Source of the DNA: Xanthomonas sp.
GTDB taxonomy: Bacteria > Pseudomonadota > Gammaproteobacteria > Xanthomonadales > Xanthomonadaceae
DNA: 64,000 nucleotides
NCBI RefSeq assembly: GCF_017163755.1
Contig: NZ_JAFIWC010000005.1
Span: forward strand, 1 to 64,000
Direction: 5' to 3'
Shown piece after piece: positions 19,166 to 27,084 of the stretch (positions within the stretch are counted from its first letter, which is position 1; every line of letters begins with the position of its first letter). The notes below the pieces were generated by a model, which was not told the origin of the DNA, did not search any database, and worked only from the letters and a program-made list of their open reading frames with translations. The translations under genes and the position numbers were made by a program.

Positions 19166-19432
19166 GGGGCCTTTCTGCCCGGGCGCTCGTCCGCATGCGT
19201 GCGCGGACGCCCTTGCTGCCGGTATCGCCAAGACCCTGATCTCGAGCCGGATCAACGACTTGGCGGAAGCGCCGCGCCAATGCCAGGCTCGGCGCACGGC
19301 GCGCGGCGGCGCCCACTAAGCCGGTTTCGCCGCCGCCAGCGCCCGGCCCGGCGGCCCGATGCCGTTACACAACCGCCACTGCCGAGCCTGCGCGAGAATC
19401 TCAAACGATTGATTTTTAAGTAGATATTGGCT

Positions 19433-19448
19433 TGGCACGGTAACTGCT
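19433..19448 (+). promoter_or_regulatory. Sigma-54 (RpoN) promoter of the fap-like operon
   Basis: TGGCACG-GTAA-CTGCT matches the -24/-12 consensus TGGCACG-N4-TTGCW with one mismatch. The invariant GG (19434-19435) and GC (19446-19447) are exactly 10 bases apart. Transcription would start near 19459, about 25 bases before the fapA ATG. Confidence 0.82.
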
Positions 19449-19483
19449 CCCAGCTCCGCACACACTTCAGCGGGGCAGGGAAC

Positions 19484-20011
19484 ATGGACACTGCAGCCAG
19501 GCATCGGGTTCTACGCGGCATCGGCGCCGCGGCGTGGCTGGCGCTGTTTCCGGCGCTGGCGCTGGCCTCCGGCGCGCGCCAGGGCGTCAAGGCGCAGCCC
19601 GGCGAGATCGTCGTGCTGCGCGATGTCTCTGCGCGTCCGGCCTATCGTCCCGCGCCGCCCGGCATGGCGCTGATCGCCGACCCCTCCCCCGAGCGCGAAC
19701 TGCAGCAGACCCTGGGCGGCGGCCTGGACGAGCTGTCCGATGGCGACTACGCGGCGATGGATGCCACCGCCGCCGCGCCCGGCCATGCCGGCGGCGCGAG
19801 CCGCGTCGAGCGCATCGCCGGCGGCGCGATCGAGGGCACGCTGGGCCGCGCCAGCGGCGCGGGCGGCAGCCTGTCCGGCGCCGCGCTGAGCCAGGGCATC
19901 GGCGTGCCGATGGGCGCGGTCGGCAGCGCCACGCGCGGCATCGGCGATCAGGTGCGCGGCGCGCTGGCGCAGTTCCCGCTGGCGCAGCCGGCCGCCGGCG
20001 CGGGCCGCTGA
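19484..20011 (+). CDS. fapA: FapA-like exported protein, first gene of fap-like operon
   Basis: This 175-residue protein has a signal peptide (hydrophobic 11-27, cleavage near ALA-S). The mature part is rich in Ala, Gly and Ser, with a Gly-rich amphipathic C-terminal half (about 105-165). In the Pseudomonas fap operon the first gene encodes FapA (about 150 residues), a periplasmic protein that affects fibre composition. Identity here rests on position and size more than on motifs, so the symbol is provisional. The ATG at 19484 follows GGGGCAGGG and lies about 25 bases below the predicted sigma-54 start. fapB starts one base after its stop. The alternative upstream start at 19427 would lie in the promoter. 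Confidence 0.68.
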   Translation: MDTAARHRVLRGIGAAAWLALFPALALASGARQGVKAQPGEIVVLRDVSARPAYRPAPPGMALIADPSPERELQQTLGGGLDELSDGDYAAMDATAAAPGHAGGASRVERIAGGAIEGTLGRASGAGGSLSGAALSQGIGVPMGAVGSATRGIGDQVRGALAQFPLAQPAAGAGR

Positions 20012-20012
20012 G

Positions 20013-20645
20013 ATGCGTCCCGCCTTCGCCGCCTGCAGCGCGTGGCTGCTTGCGCTGGCCAGCGCCGCGGCGCCGGCGCAGCAGCGCGACGACTACCGCG
20101 CGATGCTCGGCTACCTGGCCGACAGCCGCATCGACGGACGCAGCTTCGCCGGTGCGCAGGGCGCCATCGCCGCGAACCTGGCTGCCGGCGACCTCAACCT
20201 GCAGGCCAACCTGCGCAGCTTCGCCAGCGGCACGCAAGCGCTGGCCACGGTGCAGGCCGCGCAGGTCCATGGCGACGACCGCCACGACGGCCCGCTGCAT
20301 GCCAGCGCGCGGCTGGGCGGCGACGCGCTGCGCGGCGCCAGCGGACTGGCGTCGATCAATCAGGCCAGCGGCAGCGGCAACGCGGAACTCAATTCCGTCG
20401 CCGCGTCGCTGGCGCAACAGGGCATACGCGAAGCGAGCGACGAGGCCCTGGCCTCGAGCGCCGTGGTCGCGTCGGCAGGGGAGCGGAACGCCGGCGACGC
20501 CGTCGGCGGAACCGGAACCCGCAGCGTGGCGGTGGAAGCCACCGCGCTGCGCGGTTTCCAAGGCGTGCTGCAACTCAATCAGATCGCGGGCTCGGGCAAT
20601 GCGGCGGACAACCAATTCAGTCTTTCCGTGCAGGCCGGTCCGTGA
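20013..20645 (+). CDS. fapB: FapB-like amyloid nucleator (three imperfect repeats)
   Basis: This 210-residue protein has a signal peptide ending near APA-Q (residue 22). Three repeats follow the FapB/FapC amyloid pattern, in which a Gly is followed by N-x-A-x-G-x-x-N-x-x-x-N. Their cores are at about 51-68 (ANLAAGDLNLQAN), 111-130 (SINQASGSGNAELN) and 184-204 (LNQIAGSGNAADN). In Pseudomonas FapB is a minor fibre component thought to nucleate FapC. The mature protein has no Cys. It is the second gene of the operon; fapC follows after 45 bases with its own AGGAGAGGG ribosome site. Confidence is good from repeats, order and size. Confidence 0.78.
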   Translation: MRPAFAACSAWLLALASAAAPAQQRDDYRAMLGYLADSRIDGRSFAGAQGAIAANLAAGDLNLQANLRSFASGTQALATVQAAQVHGDDRHDGPLHASARLGGDALRGASGLASINQASGSGNAELNSVAASLAQQGIREASDEALASSAVVASAGERNAGDAVGGTGTRSVAVEATALRGFQGVLQLNQIAGSGNAADNQFSLSVQAGP

Positions 20646-20690
20646 GCAATCAAACCACCCGATAAGCACCACACACTAGGAGAGGGCGAC

Positions 20691-21917
20691 ATGAAAACCA
20701 ACGGAAAGTGGACGTTGCTGGCGATGGCGGTTTCCGCGCTGGCGGCCAGCACGGCCGCACAGGCCGGTGAACGCGATCACCAGCAGGGCGACCGTTCGCG
20801 GCACAACGTGGAGGTCAACCTGGAGAAGGACCTGCGGCTGAGTTCGGACATCGAATTCTCCGGCGATCCCAGCATCAGCGGCGACATCGATCTGGACTCG
20901 GCGGCGATCGCGATCATCGACAACCGCCAGTCGATCACCGCCAACGGCGCGCTCAACGACAAGCTGAGCAACGAGGCCTCGATCGCCGACGACGTGGGCA
21001 GCAACGCCGCCGGCAACCTCGGCTTCAACGCCGCCGCCGGCGACAACAACGCGCAGGACAACGCCGCGGCGCTGTCGGCGGCCGACGCCAGCTTCAGCTT
21101 CGGCATGGCCGACGCCGAGGTGTTCGTCAACCAGTACGGCGCCAACAACCAGACCATGAACCTCGGCGTCACCAACGCCGCCAGCCTGGGCGGCAACGCC
21201 TTCAGCGGGGCCTCGGGCAACATCGGCGTCAACGTCGCCTCGGGCAACAACAACGGGCAGAAGAACGCGCTGGCCGCCTCGGTGGCCACCACCGCGTACG
21301 CGCAGTCCAGCATCAGCTCCAACCAGGTGTCCACCGGCAACATGGTCAACAACGCGGGCATCGTGCAGGAGTACACCGAGACCACCGACGTGTCGCTGAG
21401 CGGCCCGGTCAGCGGCTGGACCGCGGCGCTGGGCTACGGCGTCTACGAGGGCTCCAGCTCGGGCAGCTACAGCGGCACCGGCAACGCGTACCAGAAGACC
21501 AATTTCTATCCGGACAACTGGACCGGCGACAGCCATCCGGCCGGCAATGCCACCGGGCACAGCGATTGGGACAACGAGACGCAGGGCGCGGTGATGAACC
21601 CGTACGCCGAAGGCGTCGGCGGCATCGCCTTCGACACCGACGAGGAAGGCAGCTACAGCGGCAGCGAGTCCGGGCAACTGGGCTTCCTCGAACTGGGCGT
21701 GGCCGACCTGTACGCGGAGCTGAGCGGCAGCGTCGCCACCACGCGCTACATCGTGGTCGATGCGACCAACACCGCCTCGCTGAGCGGCAGCGCCTTCGCC
21801 AACGCCTCCGGCAACATCGGCGTCAACGTCGCCGCCGGCACCGGCAACCTGCAGGCCAACAGCCTGGCCCTGGCCGTGGCGCAGCCGTCCACCGGCGGCG
21901 GTGGCGGCAGCGAGTAA
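20691..21917 (+). CDS. fapC: FapC-like major functional amyloid subunit
   Basis: This 408-residue protein has a clear signal peptide (cleavage AQA-G at 25/26). Three repeats carry the Fap amyloid core: GNLGFNAAAGDNNAQDN at 108-124, GNIGVNVASGNNNGQKN at 176-192 and GNIGVNVAAGTGNLQAN at 374-390. The last two are also alike in the residues before the core. Between repeats 2 and 3 lies a long low-complexity linker (about 200-355) rich in Gly, Ser, Tyr, Trp and Asp. Mature FapC is the main fibre protein of Pseudomonas biofilm amyloid (about 250-340 residues). No cysteine occurs, so the C-terminal CxxC known in Pseudomonas FapC is absent. The tail is GGGGGSE. A strong AGGAGAGGG ribosome site fits high expression. 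Confidence 0.85.
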   Translation: MKTNGKWTLLAMAVSALAASTAAQAGERDHQQGDRSRHNVEVNLEKDLRLSSDIEFSGDPSISGDIDLDSAAIAIIDNRQSITANGALNDKLSNEASIADDVGSNAAGNLGFNAAAGDNNAQDNAAALSAADASFSFGMADAEVFVNQYGANNQTMNLGVTNAASLGGNAFSGASGNIGVNVASGNNNGQKNALAASVATTAYAQSSISSNQVSTGNMVNNAGIVQEYTETTDVSLSGPVSGWTAALGYGVYEGSSSGSYSGTGNAYQKTNFYPDNWTGDSHPAGNATGHSDWDNETQGAVMNPYAEGVGGIAFDTDEEGSYSGSESGQLGFLELGVADLYAELSGSVATTRYIVVDATNTASLSGSAFANASGNIGVNVAAGTGNLQANSLALAVAQPSTGGGGGSE

Positions 21918-21994
21918 CGCGGCAACGGTTGCGCAGGCAACCGGCGTCAGTGCGACACCCGGTGCCCCTCCAAGCGCCGGCGTTCCCTGGACTC

Positions 21995-22020
21995 CTCGCC
22001 GCGCCCACCCGCGCGGCGAG
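21995..22020 (+). terminator. Perfect 10-bp hairpin between fapC and fapD (candidate attenuator)
   Basis: CTCGCCGCGC and GCGCGGCGAG form a perfect stem with a 6-base loop, followed by GGCTCCTTTCCC. It lies in the 131-bp gap between the fibre-subunit gene and the export genes. It could terminate part of the transcripts or protect the fapABC mRNA end. The T-tract is poor. Confidence 0.5.
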
Positions 22021-22048
22021 GGCTCCTTTCCCGAATTCGAGGTGACCG

Positions 22049-22741
22049 ATGCGCATCGCGTTGTTCCTGCTGTCGTGCTCGCTGGCCGCCGCGGCGCCGT
22101 CGCGCGCCGGCGAAGTCCGCTTCGGCGGCGTGCTGCCCGACGGCAGCACGTACGTACGCGAAGTGGAGAGCATGCAGGAAGGCCGCTTCCGCCACATCGT
22201 GCGCCAGCGCACCGACTACAGCTGCGGCGCCGCCGCGCTGGCCACGGTGCTGCGCTACGCCTACCGCCTGGACACCGACGAGAGCACGGTGATCGAAGGC
22301 ATGATGGGGGTCTCCGACCCGGAACTGGTGCGCCAGCGCGGATTCTCGCTGCTGGACATCAAACGCTACGTGGAATCGCTCGGGCTGCGCGGACGCGGCT
22401 ACCGCGTGGACGAAACCCGCCTGCAGTCGCTGCGCGTGCCCGGCCTGGTGCTGATGGACGTGCGCGGCTTCCGCCACTTCGTGGTGCTCAAGCAGGTGCA
22501 GGGCGACAGCGTCGAACTGGCCGATCCGATCCTGGGCAACCGCAGCATCGGCGTGGACGAGTTCCTGGCGTCGTGGCCCTCGCGCGCGGTGTTCGTGGTG
22601 ATCGGCAGCGACTTCGATCGCAACACCGTGCTGCTGCAGCCGGGCAGCAAGCCCAGCGCACGCGCGCTGTACGCGCGCCAGGGGCCGATCACCGACGCGG
22701 AGCTGGTCGATTTCGGCTTCACCCATGCCGATCTTTTCTGA
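22049..22741 (+). CDS. fapD: FapD-like C39 family cysteine peptidase
   Basis: This 230-residue protein has a signal peptide (about 1-20) and a C39 (bacteriocin-processing type) peptidase fold. The catalytic set is intact: Gln53 and Cys59 in QRTDYSCGAAAL, His143 in FRHFVVL and Asp159 in ADPILG. In the Pseudomonas fap operon FapD (about 225 residues) is the C39 peptidase required for FapC export. The ATG at 22049 is preceded by GAGGTG. It starts 131 bases after fapC, beyond a hairpin; fapE follows after 13 bases. Confidence 0.88.
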   Translation: MRIALFLLSCSLAAAAPSRAGEVRFGGVLPDGSTYVREVESMQEGRFRHIVRQRTDYSCGAAALATVLRYAYRLDTDESTVIEGMMGVSDPELVRQRGFSLLDIKRYVESLGLRGRGYRVDETRLQSLRVPGLVLMDVRGFRHFVVLKQVQGDSVELADPILGNRSIGVDEFLASWPSRAVFVVIGSDFDRNTVLLQPGSKPSARALYARQGPITDAELVDFGFTHADLF

Positions 22742-22754
22742 AAGGAGTCTTGCC

Positions 22755-23546
22755 ATGTCGCCCCTCTCTTGCACGCGCACGCCCCATCCGTGGCTGCTGC
22801 TGGCGCTGCTGTGCCCGTCGCTGGCCAGCGCCGCCGATGCGCCGGCCGCGCCCGGAACCGGGCTGAAGGAGATCCCCGACCCCGAGCTGAACCTGATGCG
22901 CGGGCGCTACACCGTCGGCGGCGACGCGGTGGCGTGGTTCGGGGTGTCGATGGTGTCGCAATGGCAGACCGGCAGCGGCCAGGTCCTGCACAGCGCGCTG
23001 ACCCTGGGCATGGACTTCTCCCGCGGCGGCGCCACGCCCCGGCTCAGTTTCAGCCCCAGCGTCAGCATCACCGCCGCCGACGCGCCGTTGCCGGGCGGCG
23101 CAGCGGGCGCGACGCGCAGCGTCGATGCCGCCGGGCTGCAGAACGTGTCCGGGCTGGTGCAGGGCGTGCAGATCGCCGGCGACGGCAACCGCGCCAGCAA
23201 CCACGCCCAGTTGCGCGTGCGCGACGGCGCGGCGCCGTCGGCGGATACGGGCGGCGCGGCCGCCAGCGTCGGCCAGCAACTCGGCGGCGCGCAGGCGCTG
23301 GCCAGCTACGACGGCGACGCGGCGCGCGTGCTGCTGCAGGTCGAGGGCCAGGGCGCGGTGCAGCAGTGGATCCGCAACGGCAGCGTCGGCCAGAGCGTGC
23401 AGCTCAGCGGCGACGGCCAGCAGGTCAGCAACCGCCTGCAGATCGACCTGGTCCGGCAGTCGCTGGGCGACACCGCACCGCTCACCCAGCACGTGGCGCA
23501 GGCGATCTCTTTCGCGCGCGGGCTGGGTACCGGAGTGGGGCGGTGA
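22755..23546 (+). CDS. fapE: FapE-like minor fibre/secreted protein
   Basis: This 263-residue protein has a signal peptide ending near ASA-AD (residue 27). Near the N-terminus it has ELNLMRGRYTVGGDAVAWFGVSM (about 44-66, shown here in outline only), a motif I associate with FapE-type proteins. The rest is beta-rich with alternating Gly/Gln/Asn units, such as QIAGDGNRASN, and a VQQWIRNGSVGQ segment near 205-216. In Pseudomonas FapE (about 230 residues) is a minor fibre-associated protein. The start at 22755 is chosen because AAAGGAGTC lies at 22741-22749; the earlier ATG at 22725 is inside fapD. Its TGA overlaps the GTG start of fapF. Confidence 0.72.
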   Translation: MSPLSCTRTPHPWLLLALLCPSLASAADAPAAPGTGLKEIPDPELNLMRGRYTVGGDAVAWFGVSMVSQWQTGSGQVLHSALTLGMDFSRGGATPRLSFSPSVSITAADAPLPGGAAGATRSVDAAGLQNVSGLVQGVQIAGDGNRASNHAQLRVRDGAAPSADTGGAAASVGQQLGGAQALASYDGDAARVLLQVEGQGAVQQWIRNGSVGQSVQLSGDGQQVSNRLQIDLVRQSLGDTAPLTQHVAQAISFARGLGTGVGR

Positions 23547-24865
23547 GGCAGCGGCACGGCGGGCTCCGCGCGCCTGCGCCGCCTTCGCAGCGGCCGCTGG
23601 CGCTGGCGCTGGCGTTGACGCTGTCCGCCGCCGCGATGCCGGCGCTGGCGCAGGAACAGGCCGCCGACGCCGCCGAGGTCCAGGCGCTGCTGGCCAGGCT
23701 GGAAACGCTCAAGGCCAGTTATGCGCAGGAAGTGCGGCGCCTGCGCGAACTGGACATGCAGGTGCAGGCGATGCAGGCACGCCTGAACGGCAAGGCCGGG
23801 GCGCTCGCGGCGCCGGCCGCGCCGGTCGCCGCCGCGCCACCGCCGCCGTCGGCAGACAGCTACGCCAGCAGCGCCGCCGAGGCGCAGGACGCGAAGGACG
23901 CCTCGCGGCGCAGCGTCGACGACGTCAAGCAGCAGCAGGCGGTGCTGTTCAACCAGAAGCTCACCCTCGAAAACAGCCTCACCTACGCGCGCTACGATCG
24001 CAAGCAGCTGAGCCTGAACGGCTTCCTGGCGCTGGATGCGATCTTTCTCGGCAACATCGCGATCGAGAACGTGGAATCCGATTCGCTGACCTACGACCTG
24101 GCCGCGCGCTGGGGCATCAGTCCGCGCCTGACGATGAGCCTGGACGTGCCCTACGTGGCGCGCAAGACCGTGTACCAGAAGGGCGGCGCGGGCGGGTCGG
24201 CGGCGGCCATCGCGCAGGAGCAGACCGACGGCAACGGCATCGGTGACGCGACGCTCGGCGCCAACTACCGCCTGTTCCAGGAGCGCGGCTGGCGCCCGGA
24301 GACGGTGGCCACGCTCGGCGTGACCGCGCCGACCGGGCGCGCGCCCTACGGCGTGGACTGGCGCGTGCTCGAGCGCGACGACGACCAGTTCATCCGCTTC
24401 GCGGTGCCCAGCCGCCAGCCCACCGGCAACGGCGTGTGGCAGGCCAACGTGGGCCTGTCGGCGGTGAAGACCGCCGATCCGGCGATCCTGTTCGCCAACG
24501 TCGGCTACATCCACTCCTTCGCGCGCAGCTTCGACGACCTGGACAGCAACCCGGACACGGTCAATCCCGGCGAAGTGCGCCTGGGCGGCGCGTTCTACTT
24601 CGGCGCCGGCGTCGCCTTCGCGTTCAACGAGCGCACCAGCCTGAGCCTGTCCTTCAGCGACAAACTCAACGCGCGCGCGTCCACCCGCTACCAGGGCGGG
24701 CAGTGGGTCAAGGTGATCGGCAGCGACGGCAATGCCGCCACGCTGAACCTCGGCGTCACCTACGCGCTGAACCAGCACGCCACGCTGGTGAGCATGCTCG
24801 GCATCGGCCTGACCCCGGATTCGCCGGACTTCAGCCTGGCGTTCAAGTTGCCCTACATGTTGTAG
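23543..24865 (+). CDS. fapF: FapF-like outer-membrane amyloid exporter
   Basis: This 440-residue protein begins with GTG overlapping the fapE stop (GTGA), with GGAGTGGGG upstream. Order of parts: a signal peptide with a long basic leader (cleavage near ALA-Q, residue 37), a coiled coil at 39-82, an Ala/Pro linker at 85-103, a short helical segment at 105-135, and a beta-barrel from about 138 that ends in FSLAFKLPYML. FapF of Pseudomonas is a trimeric 12-stranded barrel with an N-terminal coiled coil and a helical plug, and it secretes FapB, FapC and FapE. The match in layout and length (about 430) is strong. Last gene of the operon, convergent with the regulator gene. Confidence 0.88.
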   Translation: MRQRHGGLRAPAPPSQRPLALALALTLSAAAMPALAQEQAADAAEVQALLARLETLKASYAQEVRRLRELDMQVQAMQARLNGKAGALAAPAAPVAAAPPPPSADSYASSAAEAQDAKDASRRSVDDVKQQQAVLFNQKLTLENSLTYARYDRKQLSLNGFLALDAIFLGNIAIENVESDSLTYDLAARWGISPRLTMSLDVPYVARKTVYQKGGAGGSAAAIAQEQTDGNGIGDATLGANYRLFQERGWRPETVATLGVTAPTGRAPYGVDWRVLERDDDQFIRFAVPSRQPTGNGVWQANVGLSAVKTADPAILFANVGYIHSFARSFDDLDSNPDTVNPGEVRLGGAFYFGAGVAFAFNERTSLSLSFSDKLNARASTRYQGGQWVKVIGSDGNAATLNLGVTYALNQHATLVSMLGIGLTPDSPDFSLAFKLPYML

Positions 24866-24867
24866 GT

Positions 24868-24900
24868 CGGGGATTGGGGATTTCGGGATTGGGGATTCGG
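24868..24900. repeat. GGGATT-type short repeat between fapF and regulator
   Basis: Degenerate GGGGATT/CGGGATT units fill the short convergent gap after fapF. They belong to the dispersed GGGACTC/GGGATTC family. Confidence 0.55.
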
Positions 24901-24949
24901 TGTGGCATTGCCGGCGCTCTCTGCAAGCCCGGATCGGCGCGTCGTTTCC

Positions 24950-26284
24950 TTATTCCCTCATCTTCTCGAGGGCCACTCCATGACGGCGGCACATCCGGTA
25001 CACGGTGACCCGCGACAGCTGCATGCGCCGCGCGCAGGCGCTGACGTTGAAGGCGCTTTCGTGCAGGCAGCGCAGCAGCGCGTCGCGTTCGGCCTGCGCG
25101 CGCGCCGTGTCCAGCGGGGCGTGGCCGTCGCCGCTGGGCGCCGACAGTTCCAGTTCCACCGGGCTGATCAGTTCGTCTTCGGCCACCACCGCGGCGCGCT
25201 GCACCCGGTTGAGCAGTTCGCGCACGTTGCCGGGCCAGGCGAACGTGGCCATCGCCGCGCGCGCGGCATGGCTGAAGCCGCGCGCGCGGGTGGCGTGGCG
25301 GCTGCGGAAGGCCTGCAGGAAATGCTGCGCGAGCAGTTCGATGTCGCCACCGCGCTCGTGCAGCGGCGGCATGTGCAGGCGCAGCACGTTGAGCCGGTAG
25401 TACAGGTCGCTGCGGAAACGGCCATGCTCCACCGCCCGCTCCAGATCCACGTGGGTGGCGGCGATGATGCGCACGTCCACCTGCACCGGCTGGTGGCTGC
25501 CGACGCGTTCGATGGTGCCTTCCTGCAGCACGCGCAGCAGGTTGGTCTGCACGTCCAGCGGCAGGTCGCCGATCTCGTCGAGGAACACGCTGCCGCCGGC
25601 GGCGGACTCGAACAGGCCCAGGCGCCGCGCGCTGGCGCCGGTGAAGGCGCCGCGTTCGTGGCCGAACAGTTCCGACTGCACCAGGTTGGGCGGCAGCGCG
25701 CCGCAGTTGATCGCGGCGAACGGGCGCTGCCGGCGCGGCGACAGGTCGTGCAGCGCGTGCGCGGCGACCTCCTTGCCGGTTCCGGTCTGGCCGGTGATCA
25801 GCACCGGCAGGTCCACCGGCGCCAGCTTGCGCACGCTGGCACGGGTCGCGCACAGCGCCGGGCTCTGCCCGATCAGCGCGTCGATGCCGCCGTGCGCGCG
25901 GCATGCCTCGCCGCCCAGGCCGTCGAGCGTGCGCAGCACCCGCGGCAGGTCCAGCGGCATCGCGAAGGTGTCCACGCAGCTGCGCAGCAGGCGCTGCACC
26001 CGCGGCTCCCGGGTCGGCGTGCGCGCCGAGGTCATCGCCACCAGCGGCAGGTAACGGTGGTCGCCGAGCAGTTGTTCGACCTGGGCCAGGCCGTCGGTGG
26101 CGCCGTCGCGCAGGTCGACCATGCCCACGACCGTGTCGTCGCCGCGCAGGCCGATGCCGGCCGCGTCGCCCGGGGCCACCGCGCGCAGGCGCCAGCCCGC
26201 CGCGGCGAGCGCGTCGCGTTCGCTGCCGCCGGGGTGGCCGAACCAGATGATGCAGCGCTTGCAGAAATCGGGCATTGCCGCCAT
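24950..26284 (-). CDS. Sigma-54-dependent transcriptional activator (VpsR-like)
   Basis: This 444-residue enhancer-binding protein has an N-terminal receiver-like domain (about 8-125) resembling VpsR-type regulators. The AAA+ domain has Walker A GQTGTGKE (165-172), the sigma-54 contact loop GAFTGA (212-217), Walker B GSVFLDE (231-237) and WPGNVREL (350-357). A Fis-type HTH lies at about 413-435. The intact GAFTGA loop shows it can activate sigma-54 promoters. It is convergent with the fap-like operon, which has a clear sigma-54 promoter, so it is the obvious candidate activator; VpsR itself responds to cyclic di-GMP. The start is uncertain: ATG at 26284 or 26275; an in-frame upstream extension to 26452 is Arg/Pro-rich and unlikely. 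Confidence 0.88.
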   Translation of the reverse strand: MAAMPDFCKRCIIWFGHPGGSERDALAAAGWRLRAVAPGDAAGIGLRGDDTVVGMVDLRDGATDGLAQVEQLLGDHRYLPLVAMTSARTPTREPRVQRLLRSCVDTFAMPLDLPRVLRTLDGLGGEACRAHGGIDALIGQSPALCATRASVRKLAPVDLPVLITGQTGTGKEVAAHALHDLSPRRQRPFAAINCGALPPNLVQSELFGHERGAFTGASARRLGLFESAAGGSVFLDEIGDLPLDVQTNLLRVLQEGTIERVGSHQPVQVDVRIIAATHVDLERAVEHGRFRSDLYYRLNVLRLHMPPLHERGGDIELLAQHFLQAFRSRHATRARGFSHAARAAMATFAWPGNVRELLNRVQRAAVVAEDELISPVELELSAPSGDGHAPLDTARAQAERDALLRCLHESAFNVSACARRMQLSRVTVYRMCRRHGVALEKMRE

Positions 26285-26537
26285 GCGTAGTCCGCCATCG
26301 AGCGTCGGCGCCGGCGGGTGCGCAGGGAAATCGCAGCAAACGCCGGCCGTGCCGCCCCACGTCCGGACCGGAACCTCCGCAGGAGGCGGGCGGGGGCGCG
26401 GTCGCGGCCGGTGGCCGCGATCGGTGCGTCGCCTGCGGAGTGGTACTGGCAAGTAGAACGCCGGCCGCGCGCGGAAGCGGCCATCGGGCAGGGCGCCGTG
26501 GCAGACTCGCGCTTCCTTCCCGTGCCATGGAGCACCG

Positions 26538-27017
26538 ATGAGCGGCGTGCAACGCGAACTGACCTTCCGATTCCTGGCCGAACCCAGCGACGTGAACTAC
26601 GGCGGCAAGGTGCACGGCGGGGTGGTGATGAAATGGATCGACCAGGTCGGCTATGCCGCGGCGGTGGGCTGGAGCGGCCGCTACAGCGTGACGGTGGCCG
26701 TCGGCGGCATCCGTTTCGTCTCGCCGATCCGGATCAGCGACATGGTCACGGTGAGCGCCAAGCTGGTCTATACCGGCAGCACCAGCATGCATTTCGCCAT
26801 CGACGTGCGCGCGCGCGACCCGATGGGCGGCGATTCGCGGCTGTGCACGCATTGCATCATCGTGTTCGTGGCGCTGGACGGGGTCGAGGGCAAGCCGTCG
26901 CCGGTCCCGACCTGGCAGCCGGGCACGCCGGAAGACCGCCGCCTGGCCGAGTACGCGCTGAAGGTGATGGAGCTGAGCAAGGGGATCGAGGACACCATCT
27001 CCCACTACCAAGCCTGA
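26538..27017 (+). CDS. Acyl-CoA thioesterase (hotdog fold, YciA/BFIT type)
   Basis: This 159-residue single hotdog-domain protein has the family pattern NYGGKVHGGVVMKWIDQ at about 20-36, with the catalytic Asp in the last part. TVAVGGIRFVSPI and TGSTSMHFAIDV form the central strands. Such enzymes hydrolyse acyl-CoA esters and form hexamers. The ATG at 26538 overlaps no other gene, and the 253 bases upstream separate it from the divergent sigma-54 regulator. It shares a bidirectional terminator with the C40 peptidase gene. Confidence 0.88.
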   Translation: MSGVQRELTFRFLAEPSDVNYGGKVHGGVVMKWIDQVGYAAAVGWSGRYSVTVAVGGIRFVSPIRISDMVTVSAKLVYTGSTSMHFAIDVRARDPMGGDSRLCTHCIIVFVALDGVEGKPSPVPTWQPGTPEDRRLAEYALKVMELSKGIEDTISHYQA

Positions 27018-27030
27018 CTGACCCGGGCGC

Positions 27031-27063
27031 ACAAAAAAGGCCGCTGTTCCCAGCGGCCTTTCC
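27031..27063. terminator. Bidirectional terminator between thioesterase and C40 genes
   Basis: AAGGCCGCTG and CAGCGGCCTT form a 10-bp stem with a TTCC loop. Read on the minus strand it is followed by TTTTTTGT, so it is strongest for the C40 peptidase gene. On the plus strand only TTTCC follows. Confidence 0.88.
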
Positions 27064-27084
27064 GGTGCGGCTGTGTCGCGTCGC

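Noticed and set aside
26285-26452. 56-residue N-terminal extension of the sigma-54 regulator
   Set aside because: Arg/Pro-rich with no similarity to a receiver domain; the region is the divergent promoter shared with the thioesterase gene.
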